The translations under genes were made by a program, and so were the position numbers. The notes beneath the pieces are model-generated. The model was given only the letters and a program-made list of their open reading frames with translations. It ran no database searches and was not told the DNA's origin. From Bdellovibrio sp. (GTDB lineage Bacteria; Bdellovibrionota; Bdellovibrionia; Bdellovibrionales; Bdellovibrionaceae), in assembly GCA_014378765.1 (NCBI GenBank), contig JACMNA010000050.1, forward strand, positions 1 through 38,562: DNA of 38,562 bases. Reading direction: 5' to 3'. Position 1 is the first letter of the stretch, and each line of letters starts with the position of its first letter. Of this stretch, positions 15,874 to 24,294 are shown piece after piece.

Positions 15874-16692
15874 ATGAAACACAAAATAATTAAATTGAGT
15901 CTATTAACACTTTGCACTTCAGCCCTGTTTTCATGTGGTAGTGGCAACAGCCCTAATGGAGCGGCCCAAAAAAGGGTTAATCCTGATCTTGAACTTTCCG
16001 AGGTATCTTCTAACAATTGTCTGAATCTAGAAAAAGTTATGGCGCGGCTACAAGACCCTGTCTTTCAATACCCGACTGCAATTATGACTACAAATTTGCG
16101 TGCCGTAAACGAACAATCTCCAGCGCAACTTCAGTATTTTTCAAAAACTAATTTTTATTATAAAACCGGCGTGCCTGCGGATTTAAATTTGATGACCGTG
16201 GGTCATCAACAAAATTGCGAAACCGTGCAAATTATGACGGCCTCGCGCGAAGCTTTGGTATTTAAGATCGTTGATCATTCGGCGACAACCCTAAAACTAG
16301 AATTCACTGCTCCTTTTCGTGAAGACATTACGACTCCACGCCGTGATGCCTTAACGACTCGAAATCAACCTTATGCATACGAAATCACCTATCTTGACAA
16401 AAACAATCTTAAAATTGTCGAAAAATTTAAATCATTTGATGTACGATGCGAAACGAACGACATCATTCGGCTTGAGGCCACTAAGCTGTTATCTTGGAAT
16501 CGCGATGCGGCCCAGTTACCACAAAGTTATGAAGTTAGTTCTGAATTTTTGACAACCGTAAAGAGCACATTCGAATTGATTCCAGCCGTACCCGAAGAAC
16601 CTGTCGCTGGTTCGATGAGCGCAATTACGGTAGAAAATATTAGGGCCGTCATGAAAACGAAAATTCGTGATGATTTAAAACGCTGTTTATAA
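15874..16692 (+). CDS. Lipoprotein of unknown function
   Basis: 272 residues. The signal is lipoprotein-type (lipobox ALFSC, Cys20) followed by a short GSGNSPNG linker, so it should sit on a membrane facing the periplasm or outside. The mature part has three further Cys residues (in NNCLN, QNCET and RCETN) and a final RCL, and mixed beta-like content. The frame is open from 15820, but that start lies within the preceding terminator; the ATG at 15874 has a GGGGGG ribosome site. The subtilase lipoprotein gene starts 27 bases downstream, so they may share a transcript. No family recognised. Confidence 0.75.
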   Translation: MKHKIIKLSLLTLCTSALFSCGSGNSPNGAAQKRVNPDLELSEVSSNNCLNLEKVMARLQDPVFQYPTAIMTTNLRAVNEQSPAQLQYFSKTNFYYKTGVPADLNLMTVGHQQNCETVQIMTASREALVFKIVDHSATTLKLEFTAPFREDITTPRRDALTTRNQPYAYEITYLDKNNLKIVEKFKSFDVRCETNDIIRLEATKLLSWNRDAAQLPQSYEVSSEFLTTVKSTFELIPAVPEEPVAGSMSAITVENIRAVMKTKIRDDLKRCL

Positions 16693-16719
16693 TTATTCAT
16701 TAAAAAAGGATTTTTAAGA

Positions 16720-17949
16720 ATGTTGCAAATTTGGATTCAGTGCCAGCGCCTGGCACTTATATTATTATTTTCAGGGTTTAGTATTGGTTGCGTAAAGAGT
16801 GCATCAGATTCTTCTGAAACCACATCTAAATGCCAAAAAGCAAAGGTTGCTAATCAATATATCGTGCATTGGAAAAATTCAAAGCCAACGTTAGTCGATA
16901 GTAATCACGCTATTAAAATTCAAAAAAATCAAAAAGCTAAGGTACGCTTAATTGAACCAAATTATCGGTTAATTCACGCTCAACAAATTACACCAGAATA
17001 TTTTGAATCACAGGGTCCCCAAGTAAGCCGGGCCACCCAGTTTTTTCATGATATTATTCACAGCGACGCGGCTTGGAGCCAAGGTTTCTACGGCCAAGGC
17101 ATCAGAGTCGCCGTTGTAGATACTGGAGTTTCGACTGAGCACCCAGTCTTACGCAGCCGACTCAATATTAACGAGCTAGAATTACGACGGGGGCCAAATA
17201 AGTTAGATGATGATGGTAATGGCCTTATTGACGATGTGTTTGGTTGGAATTTTGTTACCAATCAGAGTCGACAAATTGATGAATCTGGCCATGGCACGGC
17301 CATCTCGGGAATCATAACCGGGGATAAAAATAATCCTAGCTTAGGAATCGCACCGCAAGCGCAGATTATTCCGATCGATTTTATGAATGAAGCTGGTGGC
17401 ACTGAATTTCACGCGCAGCAGGCACTGACTTACGCCTTAGCTCGTGGAGCAAAAATTATTAACAACAGTTGGTCGACGAATTGTTCTGAGCTTTTACGGG
17501 AATCTTTTGCCGAATGGAGCCAACAAAATGTGATATTTGTTAATGCTTCAGGCAATTCTCCGATTGATGTCAGCGAAAATGATTTCACACCGTCATCATT
17601 TATCGCGCCGAATATCGTTAACGTTGGATCCTCCGACGAACATGGGCACCGGTCAAACTTCAGTGGCTTCGGTCGTACGGTTACACTGTATGCCCCGGGT
17701 GAGTTTGTACCAGTTATTTTTCCGAGTTCAGGTTGGGATGAAACAAAATCAACTTCGGGCACCAGTTTTTCTGCTGCCATGGTATCGGGGGCGGCGGCCT
17801 TACTTTGGAATGCATTTCCCCAAGCCACGGGCCCAGAAATTATTAATTTATTACATGATGGTGCTAATCAAGAACCATCGGAAATAAAGATTCTTGATAT
17901 TCGTAGATCAATGGCGATAGGACAACAACGCTTCCCTCGCCACCCGTAA
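16720..17949 (+). CDS. S8 subtilisin-like serine protease, lipoprotein
   Basis: 409 residues. A lipoprotein signal ends in FSIGC (Cys24). The catalytic triad of peptidase family S8 is complete: Asp134 in VAVVDTGVS, His191 in SGHGTAISG and Ser349 in GTSFSAAMVSG, with an oxyanion Asn in NASGN. A DDDGNGLIDD loop between Asp and His looks like an EF-hand-type calcium site. The propeptide region (about 40-105) is short. It should degrade proteins at the cell surface or in the periplasm. It probably shares a transcript with the lipoprotein upstream and is tail-to-tail with a second S8 protease, ten bases away. The His-motif residues following (AIS) are less usual than HVA. Confidence 0.93.
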   Translation: MLQIWIQCQRLALILLFSGFSIGCVKSASDSSETTSKCQKAKVANQYIVHWKNSKPTLVDSNHAIKIQKNQKAKVRLIEPNYRLIHAQQITPEYFESQGPQVSRATQFFHDIIHSDAAWSQGFYGQGIRVAVVDTGVSTEHPVLRSRLNINELELRRGPNKLDDDGNGLIDDVFGWNFVTNQSRQIDESGHGTAISGIITGDKNNPSLGIAPQAQIIPIDFMNEAGGTEFHAQQALTYALARGAKIINNSWSTNCSELLRESFAEWSQQNVIFVNASGNSPIDVSENDFTPSSFIAPNIVNVGSSDEHGHRSNFSGFGRTVTLYAPGEFVPVIFPSSGWDETKSTSGTSFSAAMVSGAAALLWNAFPQATGPEIINLLHDGANQEPSEIKILDIRRSMAIGQQRFPRHP

Positions 17950-17958
17950 ATTTAAAAT

Positions 17959-19440
17959 TTATTGTTCTTCGGTGCAGTTAAAACCTACGGCACCGCTTGG
18001 GTTTGGCCCGGCATTAAGAGCCGCCCGCACCGATTTGAAAGCATTCACGCGTCCACCTGAGGCAATCGAATTCGTTAAGGTCGAAACTCGATCGACTGAG
18101 TTTCTGATCAACGTGATTATTTGTTTATAGTTCAAAGCCGGATTTGCGGCCTTAACTAGAACCGATAGTCCCGTCACCAGTGGCGCAGCCATTGAAGTTC
18201 CGCTAAGACGTTGATAACCCTGGCCACTAACCGTCGACAATATTGATAGTCCGGGTGCAGCCACATCAACCATTCGTCTTCCAAAATTTGAGAACCCAGT
18301 TAATAAATCTTTTGAACCTGTCGCTGCAACCGTCAAAATATTTGAATTGGTATAAGAAGCTGGGTACCAACCGCGCGAATCGATGCTGTATCCCACTCCT
18401 TTAGAGCCATTGCCGGCGGCCACGACAAATAAAACTCCGGCATTTTCGGCTCGCGTGATGGCGTCCGATAAGGCTTTCGAATTACTGTTTGATCCCCAAC
18501 TATTATTAATTGCAAAAACTTTTTTCTTAACCGCATAATCAATTCCGCGAATGGCGTCGGAGGTTGCACCGCTGCCGTCTTCCCCGATAAATTTCAGGGC
18601 CATTAATTTTACATTCGGCGCGATGCCGAATATGTTTTTACCGGAACCGCCGACAATGCCGGCGACATGCGTGCCGTGATTGGACGTGCTTTTTCCGATT
18701 GGATTTGAATTATTACCATTAAAGTTCCAACCATAGATATCATCCACAAGACCATTGCCATCATCATCGCGTCCATTTATTACCTCGTTTGGGTTGTTCC
18801 ACATATTATTCTTTAGATCTTTATGAGTATAATCTATGCCCGAATCTAAAACCGCGACCACAATGTCTTTCGATCCGGTGGTCATGTTCCAAGCGTCCTG
18901 AACATCTACTTTTCCTAATGACCACTGGTCGGTCATCGTTTGTACCGAAACCCTATCTCTATCGGAAACAGGCGCATCTGCCGTTTCTATCAAAGCAGTC
19001 TCATCATTTAAAGAATCATTTTCAGTGGAATAGATCGGGTAATCGGGCTCTACGTATTCAACCGTGTTATCTTGAACAAGCTCATGCAGTTTTGCGGCTG
19101 TATCATTTGGTGTAGAATTCATTGAAAACGTATAAGAATTGTTTGCCACAACTTTGAGAGTAAGGCCTTTCACCTTATATTCTTTAACCGTTTGACCACT
19201 TGGGGTAATCCCTTTAGCAGTATGATCTTTAAATTTAACAATAAAATTCTTAAATTGCGAAATACTAGATATTGATATTTTATCATTACTATTATTTTGA
19301 CTTAGGGTTTTGGTATTTCCTTCGACTTGGCGTAACGGGACTGTACAGGCTTGTGCAGTCAAGTTGGAACTACTAGTTTGATCAGGCGCGCATCCCGCTT
19401 GGACTGCAGCTATCAAAATTAATAGAAGCTTTTTATTCAT
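17959..19440 (-). CDS. S8 subtilisin-like serine protease, lipoprotein, with I9-type propeptide
   Basis: 493 residues. A lipoprotein signal ends in QAGC (Cys17). An inhibitor-I9-like prodomain (about 62-135) ends VEYVEPDYPIY, then the S8 domain has Asp199 (VAVLDSG), His255 (NHGTHVAG), Asn344 (AAGNGS) and Ser416 (GTSMAAP). A calcium-type DDDGNGLVDD loop lies at about 225-234, as in the neighbouring protease; the two are probably old paralogues. Upstream frame extends to 19470, but ATG 19438-19440 has a GGAGG site. That site is buried in a long hairpin that also covers the start codon, so translation may be conditional. Confidence 0.95.
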   Translation of the reverse strand: MNKKLLLILIAAVQAGCAPDQTSSSNLTAQACTVPLRQVEGNTKTLSQNNSNDKISISSISQFKNFIVKFKDHTAKGITPSGQTVKEYKVKGLTLKVVANNSYTFSMNSTPNDTAAKLHELVQDNTVEYVEPDYPIYSTENDSLNDETALIETADAPVSDRDRVSVQTMTDQWSLGKVDVQDAWNMTTGSKDIVVAVLDSGIDYTHKDLKNNMWNNPNEVINGRDDDGNGLVDDIYGWNFNGNNSNPIGKSTSNHGTHVAGIVGGSGKNIFGIAPNVKLMALKFIGEDGSGATSDAIRGIDYAVKKKVFAINNSWGSNSNSKALSDAITRAENAGVLFVVAAGNGSKGVGYSIDSRGWYPASYTNSNILTVAATGSKDLLTGFSNFGRRMVDVAAPGLSILSTVSGQGYQRLSGTSMAAPLVTGLSVLVKAANPALNYKQIITLIRNSVDRVSTLTNSIASGGRVNAFKSVRAALNAGPNPSGAVGFNCTEEQ

Positions 19441-19484
19441 TCTTACCTCCGGCTGTCTGCACAGTATCAACGGAGGGTAAGAAT
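19439..19484 (-). promoter_or_regulatory. Long hairpin masking the ribosome site and start codon of the S8 protease gene
   Basis: On the minus strand, the 14-base arm at 19471-19484 is complementary to the 13-base arm at 19439-19451, with a single bulged C and a 19-base loop. The downstream arm contains the GGAGG ribosome site and the first two bases of the ATG. Such a structure would hold translation off until opened by heat, a protein, an RNA or a nearby ribosome. Which of these applies cannot be read from the sequence. Confidence 0.6.
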
Positions 19485-19549
19485 TTTAAAATAAGTTAAT
19501 TACTTTTTTTTCTCAGATCGAAATGAGGCTATGCACAACTATCATAAGT

Positions 19550-20968
19550 CTAGTGAGCTGCGGCAGAACTCGTTAAACTCTCAGCAAATAAAGCATTTGT
19601 TATTTTGCTCAAAACTTTTCCTCGTTGAGCGGCGTGAATCGCTCCTTGGGCATAGGTTTGCGGAAGTGCTGACTTACCATCCCAATTTTCTACCAAAGAT
19701 AAATCTTCGCTAGTCGTTGCGATGCTGCCTGCCGGAAATGTCCACATAAAATCAGGATGTTCTTTTGAATACCATTCGCCGCCGATGATTGCGTAATTTT
19801 CATCAAGCTCTAAATCGTAAATATATTTTTCGGTGTGAATAACGTTACTGCCATTTGAATTAGTTGTTCGTGGACTAATCAACGCCGGATGAAAAACATC
19901 CATAATAATTCCTACGACAAACTTTGTACGCGGATCACGACTGGCACTAAATTTATCGGCACTTAAATTTTCAAGTGGCTCAACCGCCGCACGTAAAGAA
20001 TGCGAACTTTCAAATGTTGTTGGGTTAAAATAACTAAAATCATAACCCGCGATTGGGTAATTCCAAACCTCAGGGCCCGAACTTGAATCCATAACGAAAC
20101 TTTTCTTGTAAATACCCACTCGGTTTACAATTGCTAAATGCCAAGACATTGGGTTTGAGTCTAAACAAGTGGGATCAATCGGACGTAAGTAAGGATCTTT
20201 TTCAACCACGTCTTGGCGGCACCGTTGACCGGCTTGAACCGAAGGCGGGCTTGATTGGGCCCACAAGTATGAAAGTAAACCTTTAATATCGTGAGCATAA
20301 AATTCAATTAGATATGTACCCGTAACGTCCATCACTTTGACGGAATGCTGTGGTTCAGCCGTTTCAATGTGAGTGACTGCCGACCAACCATGACAAATAC
20401 CAGTCCAAGTGGCGACGCCGCCATCTTTTGCTAAATCATCTAAGCCGCGCTGCCAGTTATTGTGAGTTAAAGCACCGCTTGCATCACCAATTAGTAGATC
20501 ATATTTTTCTGAAGGCGATAAAGTATTGATCTGCCCCGCCGCAATTAATCCGCTAGCTGGGTTAGTAATATAGTGGCTGTAGTAATCATTAAAAACCTTA
20601 GTTTTCGGAAAAGCCGCAGAAGCATAACGATTTCCTAAAATACCTTGGTAGATTGGCCAGTAAGAGCCTGCCCAGGGTTCAACTGCTACTTTACCTTGCG
20701 CTAGGCCTTGGGCATCAATTTCAAAAATATTGGTTGTAGCCGTTAAGCCTTCTAAGAATTTTTGAAAGTCGTCGCCTTCGATGGGCGCTGAAAAAGGCAT
20801 ATTTAAGGTTAAAGCCCCGCGCGCGTACACTGGACCGGCAACCATCATAACCGCCGCCAGTAAGTATCCTAGGCTAATTACGCCGTTTAAAAAGTTGAAG
20901 TTGCGGTTCAAATTGCGATTAGACTTGCGGATAAACTTGCGGCCGATATTTGATATAAATAGATTCAT
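19550..20968 (-). CDS. Secreted transglutaminase-elicitor family protein with a Pep-13-like motif
   Basis: 472 residues from ATG 20966-20968, which has a GAGGGG site; the open frame begins at 20995. The N-terminus is a long, positively charged signal sequence (hydrophobic at about 30-50, ending VYA). The catalytic layout matches the oomycete GP42 transglutaminase family: Cys192 in TGICHGWS, His277 in SWHLAIVN and Asp294 in FVMDSSSG. Straight after comes VWNYPIAGYDFSY, which lines up with the Pep-13 elicitor VWNQPVRGFKVYE of Phytophthora. WAGSYWPIYQG is another family motif. These enzymes cross-link proteins outside the cell; bacterial relatives are known in marine vibrios. Substrate here is unknown. 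No gene overlaps on either side. Confidence 0.85.
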   Translation of the reverse strand: MNLFISNIGRKFIRKSNRNLNRNFNFLNGVISLGYLLAAVMMVAGPVYARGALTLNMPFSAPIEGDDFQKFLEGLTATTNIFEIDAQGLAQGKVAVEPWAGSYWPIYQGILGNRYASAAFPKTKVFNDYYSHYITNPASGLIAAGQINTLSPSEKYDLLIGDASGALTHNNWQRGLDDLAKDGGVATWTGICHGWSAVTHIETAEPQHSVKVMDVTGTYLIEFYAHDIKGLLSYLWAQSSPPSVQAGQRCRQDVVEKDPYLRPIDPTCLDSNPMSWHLAIVNRVGIYKKSFVMDSSSGPEVWNYPIAGYDFSYFNPTTFESSHSLRAAVEPLENLSADKFSASRDPRTKFVVGIIMDVFHPALISPRTTNSNGSNVIHTEKYIYDLELDENYAIIGGEWYSKEHPDFMWTFPAGSIATTSEDLSLVENWDGKSALPQTYAQGAIHAAQRGKVLSKITNALFAESLTSSAAAH

Positions 20969-21133
20969 TTCTTTCCCCTCAGAAATCACTTTCATACATT
21001 AGAGTGCATTCTCATTAAGCTAGTGCCAGCAAACATTGCATTATATATTCCAACAGTTAGAGCCACAAAAACTGAAGCTAGCCAAGCAATTAGGGAAGAA
21101 AACCCCAAATTTTTTATGCTTAAGAATTTTTAC

Positions 21134-21143
21134 CCGCTAGCGG
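21134..21143. promoter_or_regulatory. 10-bp palindrome upstream of the RluA-type gene
   Basis: CCGCTAGCGG is a perfect palindrome 36 bases before the ATG at 21179. It may be an operator or a short hairpin. No promoter motif nearby is convincing. Confidence 0.25.
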
Positions 21144-21178
21144 TGGCGCCGCTTGAATTCGGGTGGTAGCTTAACCCT

Positions 21179-21904
21179 ATGCCCCCAACAAAGTCTTTCG
21201 CGAAAAAAATTCCCAAAAAATACCAACCACCTGGTTTTCATATTTTACATGAAGATGTAGATCTTATCGTAGGTATAAAGGAAGCCGGCTACCTAACCGT
21301 GAGTGCCCTGTGGAATAAAGAAAAAACTATCCATAGCGCTTTAAATGAATATGTTCGTAAGGGAAATTCAAAATCAAGAAAATGCGTTTTTGTTGTGCAC
21401 CGGCTAGATCAAGGCACCTCAGGTATTTTGGTATTTGCCAAAACCGAAGCGGTGCAATTTTATTTAAAAGATAATTGGAAATCGACGACTAAAACTTACT
21501 ATGCCGTTGTTAGTGGGAAACTTACAGAAAAAAAAGGCACAATTTCTAGTTATCTTGAAGAAGATGAAGACTACGTTATTCATTCAAATACGGAAGGCAA
21601 AGGGAAGCTTGCTGAAACTGAATACCAAGTTTTAAAAGAAACGCCGCACTTTAGTTTGTTAAAAATTAATTTACTAACCGGACGAAAAAATCAAATTCGG
21701 GTGCACTTGGCTGATAAGGGAAATCCCGTCGTTGGCGATACCAAATACGGAAAAAAAGAAACGAAAAAACATCACCATTTAGCGCTGCACGCGGCCGCCT
21801 TGGAATTCACCCATCCCCATAATCAAAAACGAATGCGCTTTGCATGCCCGCCTCCGCCTTACTTTAACCAATTAATACCTTATAATTACGAAGGCCAAAG
21901 TTAA
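21179..21904 (+). CDS. RluA-family RNA pseudouridine synthase
   Basis: 241 residues with the RluA catalytic motif HRLDQGTSGILVFAK, where Asp77 is the residue that attacks the uridine. Later motifs KTYYAVVSG, LLTGRKNQIRVHLA and GDTKYG complete the family pattern. There is no S4 domain in front, as in the RluA/RluC-less short forms; the exact rRNA or tRNA site modified cannot be read from the sequence. The ATG is the first of the frame. It converges with the ABC exporter gene, with seven bases between the stops. Confidence 0.95.
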   Translation: MPPTKSFAKKIPKKYQPPGFHILHEDVDLIVGIKEAGYLTVSALWNKEKTIHSALNEYVRKGNSKSRKCVFVVHRLDQGTSGILVFAKTEAVQFYLKDNWKSTTKTYYAVVSGKLTEKKGTISSYLEEDEDYVIHSNTEGKGKLAETEYQVLKETPHFSLLKINLLTGRKNQIRVHLADKGNPVVGDTKYGKKETKKHHHLALHAAALEFTHPHNQKRMRFACPPPPYFNQLIPYNYEGQS

Positions 21905-21911
21905 GAACAAA

Positions 21912-23732
21912 TTAAGACTCAGTTAAAACTTCGTTCAACTTAGCCTCATACTCACGCGCTGCTTGTTGCTTTTTCCACATAGCCGCGTAATCGCCTTGTT
22001 TTGCTAATAAATCAGCGTGCTGACCCGATTCAACAATACGCCCCGCCTTTAAAACTAATATTTGGTCGGCATCAACAATCGTTGATAGCCGGTGCGCAAT
22101 GACCAGGGTGGTTCGATTTTTTGAAACTTGAGAAAGCGAACTTTGAATTTCTTTTTCGGTGTGAGAATCAAGGGCCGAAGTGGCTTCGTCAAAAACTAAT
22201 ATCGCCGGATTTTTTAATATTGTTCGCGCGATGGCCACGCGCTGTTTTTCGCCGCCCGAAAGCTTAAGTCCCCGTTCGCCCACCGAAGTTAAATATTTTT
22301 TTGGCAGACTTTCAATAAAGTCATGTATTTGCGCTAACCGGGCCGCAGCTTGAACTTGTTCGTCGGTGGCGTCGGGTCGGCCATAGCGAATATTGTAACC
22401 AATCGTATCGTTAAATAAAACGGTATCTTGCGGCACGATGCCGATCGATTGCCGTAAAGATTTTTGCGTGACACTTCGAATATCGGAGTGACCAATCTGG
22501 ATTGCACCCGACGAGACGTCGTAAAAACGAAATAACAATCGCGCTAAAGTAGATTTTCCGGAACCGCTGGGGCCTACGACGGCGAACGTTTGCCCGGCCG
22601 GAATTTCAAAGCTGATGTCTTTTAGTATTTCGCGGTCCGCTTGGTAATGAAAATTAACCGCGTTGAATTTGACCGACCAGGCGGCTGGATTGAGCGTTAG
22701 GGCCGGTACCGCATCTTTTATTTCGGTGTTGGCATCAAGCAGTTCAAACATTTTTTCCATATCAATTAAACCTTGATTCACTTCGCGGTACACAAAACCT
22801 AAAAAGCCTAGTGGAATAAAAAGCTGTAATAACAAAGTGTTCACCAAAACAAAATCACCTACCGTTAAGGTTTTTGCTAACACGCCCTGGGCGGCTAGCG
22901 CCATGATTGAAACTACGCAAACCCCGATGATAAATCCCTGGCCAATATTAAGTAATGAAAGGCTAGATTGGCTCTTTATGGCCTCTTTTTGATATTGCTC
23001 GAGTGAAATATCATAGCGGCGGTATTCATGCTCTTCGTTAACAAAATATTTAACGGTTTCGTAATTAAGTAACGAATCGATGGCTTTAGTATTCGCCTCA
23101 GAGTCGCGCTCGTTCATAGATTTTCTGAATTGCGTGCGCCAATTAGTGATCGCAAAAGTAAAGTACACGTATAACGATACGGTAAAAAAAGTAATTGCGG
23201 CATACGCGGCGCCAAATTTACTATAAAGAATTGCGGTTACTAATATGATTTCTAGCAACGTTGGAATAATATTAAAAAGCATAAAGCTTAGTACGGTTTG
23301 CATGGCGCGAGTACCGCGCTCGATTACGCGCGATAGGCCGCCGGTTTGCCGATCTAGATGAAATGCAAGCGATAAATTATGTAAATGCAAAAAAGTTGAA
23401 AGGGCAACGGTTCGCTGGGCGTGTTGGCCAACGCGCACAAAAATAAAATCTCGCAATTCACCAAATGTCTGCTGCGCGATTCGGGCTAAGCCGTAACTGA
23501 CAATAATTCCAATGGGTAAAGCGAGCGCCGGGTTCAACGATAAAGAATCAACCGCAGCTTTATACAGAAAGGGAACATACACGTTGATTAGTTTGGCGAT
23601 TAACAAACATAACATCGCCAGCACGACGCGCACTTTTAAGTTTTTATGCCCCGCTGGCCATAAATAGGCCATTAGGCTTTGGGCCGTGTTCCAATTATTT
23701 CGCTTATTTACTTTAGCGTTTTTGTTATTCAT
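21912..23732 (-). CDS. Atm1/HMT1-type ABC exporter (fused membrane and ATPase domains)
   Basis: 606 residues. The N-terminal half is a six-helix ABC exporter domain (about 25-310), with the segment LLNYETVKYFVNEEHEYRRYD typical of the Atm1/HMT1 branch shortly after helix 4. The C-terminal half is the ATPase: Walker A VVGPSGSGKST, signature LSGGEKQRVAIAR, Walker B ILVFDEATSALD. Atm1-type proteins export glutathione-linked or sulfur/metal-containing compounds and are homodimers; I infer a similar role. A GTG at 23738 would add two residues; neither start has a good ribosome site. The gene is divergent from the SET-domain gene, whose frame opens inside this one. Confidence 0.92.
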   Translation of the reverse strand: MNNKNAKVNKRNNWNTAQSLMAYLWPAGHKNLKVRVVLAMLCLLIAKLINVYVPFLYKAAVDSLSLNPALALPIGIIVSYGLARIAQQTFGELRDFIFVRVGQHAQRTVALSTFLHLHNLSLAFHLDRQTGGLSRVIERGTRAMQTVLSFMLFNIIPTLLEIILVTAILYSKFGAAYAAITFFTVSLYVYFTFAITNWRTQFRKSMNERDSEANTKAIDSLLNYETVKYFVNEEHEYRRYDISLEQYQKEAIKSQSSLSLLNIGQGFIIGVCVVSIMALAAQGVLAKTLTVGDFVLVNTLLLQLFIPLGFLGFVYREVNQGLIDMEKMFELLDANTEIKDAVPALTLNPAAWSVKFNAVNFHYQADREILKDISFEIPAGQTFAVVGPSGSGKSTLARLLFRFYDVSSGAIQIGHSDIRSVTQKSLRQSIGIVPQDTVLFNDTIGYNIRYGRPDATDEQVQAAARLAQIHDFIESLPKKYLTSVGERGLKLSGGEKQRVAIARTILKNPAILVFDEATSALDSHTEKEIQSSLSQVSKNRTTLVIAHRLSTIVDADQILVLKAGRIVESGQHADLLAKQGDYAAMWKKQQAAREYEAKLNEVLTES

Positions 23733-23784
23733 ATTCACGAGGCTAACATTGACTCATTTAGTGGCCAACGATTTAATAATATTT

Positions 23785-24294
23785 ATGGATAATCAAAAAG
23801 TCTCAGTTCACGCTACAAGAAAATTTGGTCGCGGTGTATTTGCAGATAGGTTCATTAAAAAGGGTGAATTGATTGCCGCCTTTGACGGGCCCATTTTCGA
23901 CGAAGATTATGAGCCGTGGACGCGCGACATGTACAATCATGCGATTCAATTTGGCCGCGCCATCTGGCGTGACTCAAAAGGCATGGCGCGACTTATTAAT
24001 CACTCTTGTGAACCTAATTGCGGAATTAAAGCTTTATTTAAAGTCGTCGCAATGCGCGATATTAATTCCGGCGAGCAAATCACTTGGGATTACGAAATGA
24101 CTGAAAAAAATCTGCACTGGAAAATGAAATGCAAGTGCGGAAATAAAAACTGCCGTGGCGTCATTGGCAATTACAGCAACATGCCTTTAGAAGTTCGCAA
24201 AAAATATAAGGGCCATATTTCAGAATGGTTAACGAGCCCGTCGACGAAAGCGAAGACAAAAATTAGGCCTAAGCTGATTAAAAAATCTATATAG
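23785..24294 (+). CDS. SET-domain protein (putative lysine methyltransferase)
   Basis: 169 residues. The SET core is plain: GRGVFADRFIKKGELIAAFDG near the N-terminus, the NHSCEPNCG pseudoknot motif, GEQITWDYE with the catalytic-type Tyr, and a post-SET CKCGNKNCRG cluster that binds zinc and closes the active site. SET enzymes use S-adenosylmethionine to methylate lysines; they are mostly eukaryotic, and bacterial ones usually act on host or their own chromosomal or ribosomal proteins. The basic C-terminus (KAKTKIRPKLIKKS) might bind nucleic acid. I choose ATG 23785 because the open frame before it overlaps the start of the ABC gene. It overlaps the end of dinB by eight bases. Confidence 0.88.
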   Translation: MDNQKVSVHATRKFGRGVFADRFIKKGELIAAFDGPIFDEDYEPWTRDMYNHAIQFGRAIWRDSKGMARLINHSCEPNCGIKALFKVVAMRDINSGEQITWDYEMTEKNLHWKMKCKCGNKNCRGVIGNYSNMPLEVRKKYKGHISEWLTSPSTKAKTKIRPKLIKKSI

